From: Alcaligenes sp. SORT26
GTDB lineage: Bacteria > Pseudomonadota > Gammaproteobacteria > Burkholderiales > Burkholderiaceae_B
DNA length: 64,000 bases
Assembly: GCF_017377875.1 (NCBI RefSeq)
Contig: NZ_CP070975.1
Coordinates: 682,001-746,000, forward strand
Direction of reading: 5' to 3'
The notes under the pieces are model-generated. The model was not told the origin of the DNA. It was given only the letters and a program-made list of their open reading frames with translations, and ran no database searches. A program made the position numbers and the translations under genes. How positions within the stretch are numbered: the first letter of the stretch is position 1; every line of letters starts with the position of its first letter. This document shows positions 58,359 through 64,000 of this stretch, one piece after another.

Positions 58359-58470
58359 TGTGTGGGGAATTTGTGGAAAATTAGCAGCAGCTAGTAGACG
58401 CTTATGAGCACTTAACTGTAGTCGGCTGTGGTCTGATTCCCTTTAAATCAATGGTTTAGTGTCCACCATG

Positions 58471-58520
58471 CTTGCATAGGGTGCAAGGGGGTGAAGGTTC
58501 AAACTCTTCCGTTGCGACCA
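58471..58520 (+). other. tRNA-Pro-like 3' half
   Basis: Anticodon arm CTTGC-ATAGGGT-GCAAG (U33 kept, anticodon AGG), variable loop GGGGT, T arm GAAGG-TTCAAAC-TCTTC and acceptor CGTTGCG-A-CCA all fold. A weak D-like arm ATGG/CCAT lies upstream, but the matching 5' acceptor CGCAACG is absent. A tRNA remnant or an att scar of another element. Confidence 0.5.
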
Positions 58521-58713
58521 TATGTAAAAAGACCTGCAGCATTTTTTCTTTAGGCCTTTGTTCTTTCCTAAAGGGCTCGACCCCAGTTTTTTTGGGCGCT
58601 TTTTGCGTATTGCTTACCAGATGAAGATAAACAAGTTATTTATCGGTTTATGGCCTATCCTGTACTTACGTCCTGATATTTGTTGGGGCGACCATTGACC
58701 AATGGAGGTCATA
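58521..58713. other. Intergenic region with hairpins
   Basis: No gene. CTTTAGG/CCTAAAG (58551-58572) and a T-run near 58590 look like a terminator after the tRNA-like sequence. AT-rich DNA from 58618 could hold the promoter of the next gene. Confidence 0.4.
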
Positions 58714-58878
58714 ATGGACAAGAGAGGCAAACCGCCTAAGAAGCCAAGTACACGCAAGTCTGAGCTCACGCCGTCGCAAGAAGGTTGGCCAGCTCAGGCT
58801 CCTAATGCGGGGATCAAGCGCGCCAGTGCTGCTCATGATCATAAACCCACGGGAAGAGGGGCTGCACGGGGAAGATAA
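58714..58878 (+). CDS. Small basic protein with GRGxARGR tail
   Basis: 54 residues: MDKRGKPPKKPSTRKSELTP, SQEGWPAQAPNAGIKRASAA, then HDHKPTGRGAARGR. GGAGG lies 8 nt upstream. Disordered and strongly basic. A paralogue at 62260-62430 shares MDK, a WP-Q-NAG-K centre and the GRG-x-ARGR end. Nucleic-acid binding is likely from charge; no known family recognised. Confidence 0.65.
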   Translation: MDKRGKPPKKPSTRKSELTPSQEGWPAQAPNAGIKRASAAHDHKPTGRGAARGR

Positions 58879-58918
58879 ACCTCGAGACTTGCATTCCCAT
58901 CCTATTCCGCTATAGAAA

Positions 58919-58952
58919 GGGCCTGCGATGATACATCATCGCAGGCCCTTTT
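58919..58952 (+). terminator. Strong terminator
   Basis: GGGCCTGCGATGA-TACA-TCATCGCAGGCCC then TTTTGATT; serves the GRGxARGR gene and, leftward, nothing obvious. Confidence 0.85.
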
Positions 58953-58974
58953 GATTGCAACCCTACACAGGGTA

Positions 58975-59136
58975 CTAGCGTTGAAAATCCTGCAACATGC
59001 CCGGCCATAGCTTGAACCCTAAGCAAGAGCCCCAACGGTCACGCTCATACAACCACAATGTTTTGCAGTTGGAGCATTGGTATAAAGATTTTTTAGCTTC
59101 ATCAGGGCCTTGCGAGCAAGGGCCAGCAGCAGCCAT
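58975..59136 (-). CDS. Small zinc-ribbon-like protein
   Basis: 53 residues from MAAAGPCSQGPDEAKKSLYQ, with CSNCKTLWLYERDRWGSCLG. The CxxC with a third Cys before the end fits a small metal-binding domain of the kind found in short uncharacterised proteobacterial proteins. SD is weak. Confidence 0.5.
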   Translation of the reverse strand: MAAAGPCSQGPDEAKKSLYQCSNCKTLWLYERDRWGSCLGFKLWPGMLQDFQR

Positions 59137-59340
59137 AAATTCGTGCTTGAGGCTGAGCGACGAGGATAGGGGCAAAAGCAGGCACAGAGTGCACAGATTA
59201 TGTGAGCTTTGGTAGGGCACCTTGTTCTCCTGAAGGGGGCTCCAAGCGTTAGCCAGAGTGGTGAAAAGTTTTTATTGTTGTTGGAGGCGTCAGGGGTAGG
59301 GCTGTTGAGGCAGACGGGCCGTCCTGGAATGTTGACGGCC

Positions 59341-59372
59341 GTTTTGCAGACTCGTTGGTGCGAGTCTGCAAA
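59341..59372. terminator. Terminator between small genes
   Basis: TTTTGCAGACTCG-TTGGTG-CGAGTCTGCAAAA stem, suited to leftward transcripts of the Lys/Pro-rich gene. Confidence 0.7.
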
Positions 59373-59378
59373 AGCTAC

Positions 59379-59531
59379 TTACTTGCCTTTCGGCGGGGCC
59401 TGCGGAGACTTGTCATCTTTTTTGCCATCTTTCTTGTCGTCAGGATGCATGGCTGCTTTTCGATCAGAAGAAGGTGATGGGTTTTGGGGAGGGGCTTGGG
59501 GTTTGTTAGGTGAGCTTGTTGTTTGTGTCAT
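59379..59531 (-). CDS. Small Lys/Pro-rich hydrophilic protein
   Basis: 50 residues from MTQTTSSPNKPQAPPQNPSP; GGAG 6 nt upstream. Disordered, ends KKDGKKDDKSPQAPPKGK. No family recognised; similar in style to the other small disordered proteins nearby. Confidence 0.55.
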   Translation of the reverse strand: MTQTTSSPNKPQAPPQNPSPSSDRKAAMHPDDKKDGKKDDKSPQAPPKGK

Positions 59532-59608
59532 GAGAGACTCCAATAGGTGAACATTGCAGCAAACCAGGCATGTTGAGTGCACTGCTTTGCGCTGTGAGGC
59601 ACCGATAG

Positions 59609-59842
59609 TTAGTTAAAAATGGATTGATCGTTTTGCGCTGGAGGAGGGGTGCGAGGCTTCTTGTCGCCGATAGGCTCATCGTTTGCAGGTAGCGTCTGAT
59701 CGTCTTCGTGGATCCGTTCAATTTCGACGGGGCGTTTGTCGCGTGGGTCCGGGATAACGGGTTCGGCGGGGTCCGTGGCCGAGAGAAGGGGGAAGCGAAG
59801 CAAGTTAACTTTTCTTCCAATGGACCGGAGATTGTGTGTCAT
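59609..59842 (-). CDS. Small hydrophilic hypothetical protein
   Basis: 77 residues from MTHNLRSIGRKVNLLRFPLL (GGAG 5 nt upstream). The latter half is acidic and Pro-rich (PVIPDPRDKRPVEIERIHED, DEPIGDKKPRTPPPAQ). No family recognised. Confidence 0.55.
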   Translation of the reverse strand: MTHNLRSIGRKVNLLRFPLLSATDPAEPVIPDPRDKRPVEIERIHEDDQTLPANDEPIGDKKPRTPPPAQNDQSIFN

Positions 59843-60089
59843 AGGCACTCCTGCCATGACTGGCGGGATATCTCTCAGAGAGTCTGAGCAACAGCGCCAG
59901 TAGCGCCTTCAGGGTGTCAGCGAGAAGGTCTAAGTTCATACTAGGCTGATCCTGGAATTGCCCACCATGCTAATTTGTAAATCATTGTATTGTAAGGAAA
60001 AGTTGAGTCTGTACGCTTTGATTTAATCCAGCCTGAAACGCTGGTGAAGATTACACTGAACCTTCATTCGACTGTCGACGGGAGGGGTT

Positions 60090-60368
60090 ATGAGTACAGA
60101 AATATCATCGAGCGGGGGGCAATGGGACGATGATGGCGGGTCTCAATTGAAAGCCTTGGCAGTGGCACGAGCCGTGGATCAGCTAGATGACGATGATCAG
60201 TTGATACTAGGTTTTTTGGGGGCGTCGCTCTTGAGCTTATGGGATGATTTACCTGCCAGTGAGCAGCAGAGGTTGTTGAATAGTCAGGCTATTGAAAGTG
60301 CATTTGATAAAGCAGAAATCAAAACTCGAATTCAGCGGCTGGAAGAACATTTCAAGCGGTTAAAGTAG
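60090..60368 (+). CDS. Small acidic helical protein
   Basis: 92 residues. GGGAGG 5 nt upstream. Helices LKALAVARAVDQLDDDDQLI, LLSLWDDLPASEQQRLLN and AEIKTRIQRLEEHFKRL. No family recognised. Between the older prophage scars. Confidence 0.6.
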   Translation: MSTEISSSGGQWDDDGGSQLKALAVARAVDQLDDDDQLILGFLGASLLSLWDDLPASEQQRLLNSQAIESAFDKAEIKTRIQRLEEHFKRLK

Positions 60369-60532
60369 TCGCTCGCTTGGGCGGTGCCTCGGCCTTTCGG
60401 GCCTTGGCGAATGTTATGCGTGAATATAAAAAAACCGATCCATAATGGACTTTGAGTTTTCTAATAGATGAGGGCGTAAGCTGGTAGCCATTACCTTCCT
60501 GCAAAAGCATTTTCACCTATGGGTCATGGCTT

Positions 60533-60651
60533 TGGGGGTATGAGGCTAACCTTTGAAAGAGGAGTACTAAGCATAACAACAGCTTAGCCAAATCCCCTCA
60601 TTCCAGTACGGCCTACCAGAATACATGCGCACAGCTCCAAGCTGCGCCAAG
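60533..60651 (+). repeat. Degenerate third att copy with arm site
   Basis: 60602-60651 matches the first 50 bp of the att repeat with three changes (TACGGCC, GCGCAC, GCTGCGCC). Upstream DNA (AGCATAACAACAGCTTAGCC) also matches the DNA before attR, and TGGGGGTATGA lies at 60533. This is the end of an older prophage at the same tRNA. Confidence 0.85.
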
Positions 60652-60825
60652 CCTCGATGAGTCGAACAAAGAATACGCCGCCAGTTGCTGGTGGCATGCC
60701 ACGCTCGCCATTGCAGCCGTAGAGCGGCAGGCAGCCGACACTGTCATCTGAATGTTTGTCGAGTTGTTTGGAGGGCTTGGTGAAACCGTGGAACTCTATG
60801 CAGCAGAAACTGATCAGCGCTGAGT
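60652..60825 (+). pseudogene. Rz remnant of a third prophage
   Basis: Diverged copy of the Rz gene around 54700-54870: GAATACGCCGCC, GAGCGGCAGGCAGCCGAC, GAATGTTTG-CGAGTTG-TTGGAGGGCTTG and CTATGCAGCAGA. Stops and frame changes interrupt it. It lies beyond the degenerate att, so it belonged to yet another element. Confidence 0.75.
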
Positions 60826-60888
60826 AGCTGGCTTGGCATGTGAGTTCGCTTAAGCAAATGGGTAGAGACGGGAGCTACTGTGATGGAG

Positions 60889-61392
60889 TTAAGTAGCCAA
60901 GGGAATTGGTCGTCGGGGGCGGCGCACCCCTTTGGGCAGCACTGCCTGATCGTCGCTGAACATGACGCCGTCGCCTTTTTTGTAGCGAGCGCTGGTTTCC
61001 TCTAGTTCTAAAACGACTCCTCTGTAATACCCGTTGGTTTTCTCAGGTAGTGCCGTCACCCGGATGCGCACCAGTACGCCTACTCGGGCGCACAAAAGCC
61101 GAACTTCATCCCCAATATTTATAACAATCATGCCTGGTGCTCGATGCGTATCGTTATGACCAACGACAACTTCCCAGCACGCAGGGCCGTGGCAAATAAA
61201 TGCTGCCCGTACCCGCTGTTCAGCTTCGATAATCCGTGAAATTGCAGATTCCAGACTTGATGCAGATATGTGGTATTCATGCGCTGCTTCATCGACAGTC
61301 ATACGATTAATCAGAACGTCTTCGGCTGCCTGGCTTGTTTGTTGCTCTATACCTAGCAGGTAGGCCACTGCTTGAAGCTGTTCAATTGTCAT
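60889..61392 (-). CDS. KorA/TrfB-like HTH protein
   Basis: 167 residues. N-terminus MTIEQLQAVAYLLGIEQQTS, AAEDVLINRMTVDEAAHEYH and ISASSLESAISRIIEAEQRV is like the HTH region of plasmid TrfB/KorA repressors (a V-(L/I)-x-x-x-(K/M)-T-x-x-E-A-A-x-x-x-x-I core). A C-terminal beta domain (IGDEVRLLCARVGVLVRIRV) is unlike KorA. It may be a plasmid- or ICE-derived regulator. Confidence 0.6.
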   Translation of the reverse strand: MTIEQLQAVAYLLGIEQQTSQAAEDVLINRMTVDEAAHEYHISASSLESAISRIIEAEQRVRAAFICHGPACWEVVVGHNDTHRAPGMIVINIGDEVRLLCARVGVLVRIRVTALPEKTNGYYRGVVLELEETSARYKKGDGVMFSDDQAVLPKGVRRPRRPIPLAT

Positions 61393-61767
61393 GGCTTAGT
61401 CTGCAAGAGGTTGGGAAGTGTTCGTGGCTTGATATTTCATATTACTAATTTGCTTGGCTTGTGCTGCTAAGTCACATTGGCGCGGTTTTTATTGACAAAA
61501 AATAGGCCTTGCTTATGTAGGGCATGAGGTTTCCTCCTAGCCTATTCCGAGCTTTTGTTTTTTGCCGCGAGGTTGATGGCCTTCTCTAAATTACCTCTTG
61601 AGCGCTACAACTGATGCGCTTTCTTAAGTTGGGCTAGTCAGCTTGGTGAGTGATCACCATGGTAACTGATCACTGATTTTTGCCACGTAAACCCCAATAC
61701 CCGTCAACCTTACCCAGTCCTAGGATGAGAGCAGCGCGACGTGCGCTCTTACCAAACGAGGATCATC
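61393..61767. other. Intergenic region with inverted repeat
   Basis: No gene. AGTGATCA (61649-61656) and TGATCACT (61667-61674) form an 8-bp inverted repeat with a 10-bp gap, a possible regulator site 94 bp before the next gene. TTGACA at 61492 with TATGTA at 61514 is a possible rightward promoter. Confidence 0.45.
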
Positions 61768-61941
61768 ATGAAATTTGTGCTTTACAAGGACAAAGGTGGT
61801 GAATGGCGGTGGCGATTCAAGGCCGCGAATGGCAATATCATTTGCGTCAGCTCGGAAGGGTACTCAAGCAAGCAGAGCGCACAACACAGTATTGAGTCTG
61901 TGAAAAAGGGGATGGCCGACGCTCCAGTCGTTGAGGAGTAA
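61768..61941 (+). CDS. DUF1508 (YegP-like) protein
   Basis: 57 residues: MKFVLYKDKGGEWRWRFKAA, NGNIICVSSEGYSSKQSAQH, then SIESVKKGM. The F-YKDK-GE-RWR and I-x-SSEGYSSK pattern is the YegP/DUF1508 single repeat. GAGG lies 7 nt upstream. Function unknown; usually stress-related in annotation. Confidence 0.88.
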   Translation: MKFVLYKDKGGEWRWRFKAANGNIICVSSEGYSSKQSAQHSIESVKKGMADAPVVEE

Positions 61942-62259
61942 GTAGATGAGGCTTTAACTGGCTCTCGTCATCACATAGGTGGGCTGGGCTTAGTTCTTGT
62001 TTGCCAGGTTCATGCAGGTTCTGCTGCCGCATGGTCAAGTGTGAAGGCAGGCCAATTGCGTGGATTTTGTGACCCTGCTTATGCTCATTCACGTCTACCT
62101 ATGTGATGCATCTTCCAGCTATAAGGCGCTTATTTCATTTATATCCGCACCATATCACCATTAAAAACCGATAAAGAGGGCTTTATCTTGCTATGTGGCC
62201 TATGCTGTGGCGTTGGGCGTCGCAGGTTCGCGTAGCTCATGGTTGAAGATGAGGTGGAT
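61942..62259. other. Intergenic region
   Basis: No gene supported on either strand. It would contain the promoter and leader of the basic small protein that follows. Confidence 0.4.
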
Positions 62260-62430
62260 ATGGATAAGAAAGATAAGGAACAGGGCACAGTTAACCCTGA
62301 GCCGGTAAAGCCTGCTTTGAAGCAGGTGCAGTCGCGCTGGCCCGGACAGAACGCGAATGCAGGTTTCAAGAATTCAAAATCTTTGCAAGGTCGCCGGCCG
62401 GTTGGACGAGGATCGGCCCGGGGTCGATAG
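62260..62430 (+). CDS. Second small basic protein with GRGxARGR tail
   Basis: 56 residues from MDKKDKEQGTVNPEPVKPAL, with RWPGQNANAGFKNSKSLQGR and ending GRGSARGR. GAGG precedes the ATG. Same plan as the protein at 58714-58878: basic, disordered, WP-x-Q-x-x-NAG-x-K in the middle and the same tail. Followed by a terminator. Confidence 0.65.
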   Translation: MDKKDKEQGTVNPEPVKPALKQVQSRWPGQNANAGFKNSKSLQGRRPVGRGSARGR

Positions 62431-62480
62431 CAGGGTGTAGAGCGCCAAGTCTGTTTCGAGCGTTTGATCAAGCAACAAAA

Positions 62481-62500
62481 AAGCCGCTAAAGCGGCTTTT
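62481..62500. terminator. Bidirectional terminator
   Basis: AAAAAAGCCGCT-AA-AGCGGCTTTTTT. Confidence 0.9.
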
Positions 62501-62522
62501 TTGCAAGGAGGGCTTCAACGTA

Positions 62523-62721
62523 TTAGAACGGAAGGCCCGGAAAACGATCTTTTAACTGCCGTATCAGATTTTGGCGGGTTTCCACTAATCGTTTGGCAAG
62601 GCCTTGCGAGCTTTCTGTGTCCGAATATTGTGATTCGACTAACGGCGATGTATGTAATGGGCTATGGCGAGCCTGATTCAGTTTTTTGTAAATAATTAAA
62701 ACCTTCAGTGCTTTTTGTCAT
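62523..62721 (-). pseudogene. Possible frameshifted small gene
   Basis: Minus strand opens with MTKSTEGFNYLQKTESGSP then a stop; another frame continues with LVESQYSDTESSQGLAKRLV and ETRQNLIRQLKDRFPGLPF to a stop at 62523. Both halves have coding character; one frameshift near 62650 would join them. AGG lies 7 nt before the ATG. Confidence 0.35.
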
Positions 62722-63019
62722 TAATCAACCTAGGGGCTAGCATGCATAAGCAGCCAAACACCCCGGATAGAAAAAATTAAAGCGTATTAAATTTATAAGT
62801 TAGCGAAATTGCTAATTTTGAGATTATGTACTCAGTAGATCAGTGTGGGATCTAAAATTGAAAAAGTACAGATCTGTATTGTAACATTTAAAACTGTCAA
62901 GTCAAAATAAAGGTATCTTGAAATTGATTTTGATAGCACGCACCAGCTTTGAAAACGACTTTCATCTATTTGTGGCTCGACCTGGGAAACGGTTCACTGC
63001 ATGCCAGACAGTCAGGCAA

Positions 63020-63295
63020 CTAGCTCGCGTCCTCTCGCAAACAATTGAGTGCGCGCCGGAGGTCCTTGGGTTCTGGGCTCAGGCCCACTGCACGTAGATG
63101 GCGGTTACAGATGAACCAGATCTCATCTTTGTCATTGGCCAAGATAAAGAAGGCATCGGAAGTCTCTGAGGGATTGAACATCCCGAGTGCACGATAGGCT
63201 GTCTGCATATTGAAGCCGCTTTGCAGCGGGAGGGGCTTGGGCCCATCGGTCAGCTCTTGAACACGAAGATAAAGTCCCGTCTCTAATGTGATCAT
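63020..63295 (-). CDS. Hypothetical host protein
   Basis: 91 residues: MITLETGLYLRVQELTDGPK, then ALGMFNPSETSDAFFILAND, EIWFICNRHLRAVGL and PKDLRRALNCLRE. No family recognised. Balanced codon use like host genes. The stretch 62722-63019 to its left has no gene and is AT-rich. Confidence 0.65.
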   Translation of the reverse strand: MITLETGLYLRVQELTDGPKPLPLQSGFNMQTAYRALGMFNPSETSDAFFILANDKDEIWFICNRHLRAVGLSPEPKDLRRALNCLREDAS

Positions 63296-63413
63296 TTAGG
63301 CCTCACCCTTGTTGGTTTTCTTTATTCTATGGATAGGATGAAGCGAGCGCTACTCGTTGAGACGGATAAATGTAAACAAGTAATTGAAGGTTTAACCAGG
63401 CTTATTGTTAGCA

Positions 63414-63440
63414 ACAAAAAAAGCTCCCGATAAGGGAGCC
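63414..63440 (-). terminator. Terminator of the RidA gene
   Basis: GGCTCCC-TTATC-GGGAGC then TTTTTTTGTT on the minus strand, 70 bp past the stop. Confidence 0.85.
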
Positions 63441-63510
63441 AATAAAACTATTCAGTTGCATTGTTTATAGGGTGTGGATGCCAAGAAAGTGGTCATCCAC
63501 ATATCCGCTA

Positions 63511-63915
63511 CTAATCCAGCATAGCCTCCGCTTCAATTTCAATTAACCATTCTGGTTTGGCCAGACCGCTAACAAGAATCCATGAAGATGGGGGCGGGTT
63601 GGTGGGGAAGCGTTTCAGCAAGGCGGCTGCTATATCCTCTTGTTCCTCTTGAGAGCTCGCGTCGTCCCTGATGAAAATACGTAGCATGATTACCTGATCA
63701 ATGGTGCCCTCCACGTCAGCGAGAACCAGTTCGATATTGTTCAACGCCGCTTCAGTTTGCTCGCGCATTCCGCCCTGGACGGTTTGCTCTTGAGCGTCGA
63801 CCCCCACTTGGCCTGACAGCATGACGCGGCGGTTGCCGGTAACGACCAGGCCTTGGCTAAAGCCGTATTGCAAGGAGTTGAATACGGTAGATGGGTTAAT
63901 AGCGCTTTTTGTCAT
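63511..63915 (-). CDS. RidA-family (YjgF) protein
   Basis: 134 residues from MTKSAINPSTV; a longer frame to 63993 has no better SD. FSQGLVVTGNRRVMLSGQVG, QGGMREQTEAALNNIELVLA, DQVIMLRIFIRDD and AKPEWLIEIEAEAML match the YjgF trimer fold. RidA hydrolyses reactive enamine/imine intermediates, but the canonical Arg of the active site (R in P.R.A./ V.R) is not present in PPPSSWILVSGLAKPEWLIE, so this member may have another activity. Confidence 0.85.
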   Translation of the reverse strand: MTKSAINPSTVFNSLQYGFSQGLVVTGNRRVMLSGQVGVDAQEQTVQGGMREQTEAALNNIELVLADVEGTIDQVIMLRIFIRDDASSQEEQEDIAAALLKRFPTNPPPSSWILVSGLAKPEWLIEIEAEAMLD

Positions 63916-64000
63916 CTTGATAAATACATAAAAAGTTGAGGCGGTGCGTTCACGCGCCATCACCTTAACTTGGGGCTTTTTGATGAAAGACAAGGCCGTG

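Noticed and set aside
62501-62695. Rightward frame of 64 aa
   Set aside because: No ATG-type start with SD and poor composition; the leftward strand has better coding character.

Overview
The window comes from a Gram-negative betaproteobacterium, most likely Alcaligenaceae (Alcaligenes-like). This is inferred from the host genes (nadA, a Tas-type aldo/keto reductase, a YkgJ-family protein, RidA), moderate-to-high GC and the style of the phage genes. No database search was possible, so family names rest on motifs read in the translations.

Layout. Bases 1-5343 are host chromosome: partial nadA, tas, an exported YtcJ-like amidohydrolase and a cysteine-cluster protein, all on the minus strand. 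A tRNA-Val(GAC) gene with a strong promoter lies at 5344-5420 and is the attachment site of a complete-looking, lambda-organised siphovirus prophage of about 51.5 kb. The prophage is bounded by a perfect 91-bp direct repeat at 5404-5494 and 56909-56999. The repeat carries the tRNA 3' end and its terminator.

Prophage. The left arm has the integrase, an AlpA-like regulator, an HNH protein, a candidate restriction-modification pair, rdgC, a membrane protein, then a leftward recombination operon (ssb, YqaJ exonuclease, ERF annealing protein, a coiled-coil protein and small membrane ORFs). The immunity region has a KilA-N protein, an HTH-P63C fusion, a CI-like repressor lacking a peptidase domain, and a Cro/YdaS-like protein. 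Five copies of the core TAGC-N3-GCTA form a two-site left operator and a three-site right operator. The rightward early operon has CII, NinB, a YbcO-like nuclease, an O-like initiator gene containing iterons, DUF1064 and a Q-like protein. The late genes run terminase, portal, scaffold, capsid, head-tail proteins, tail tube, frameshifted tail chaperones, tape measure, lambda-like L/K/J proteins and tail fibre, then holin, SAR endolysin, Rz and nested Rz1.

Cargo. AT-rich genes interrupt the late operon between terminators: an NdpA-like protein with a membrane partner (37304-39711), single membrane proteins (41550, 46865), a HEPN-like protein (53028) and a PLD-family nuclease (55069). They look like accessory or defence genes.

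Right of the prophage, 57000-60830 is a graveyard of older related prophages at the same tRNA: an integrase scrap, holin, Rz and lipoprotein scraps, arm sites and a degenerate third att copy at 60602-60651. Mixed in and beyond are many small genes for basic or hydrophilic proteins, including two paralogues ending in GRGxARGR, a DUF1508 protein and a KorA/TrfB-like HTH protein, then RidA.
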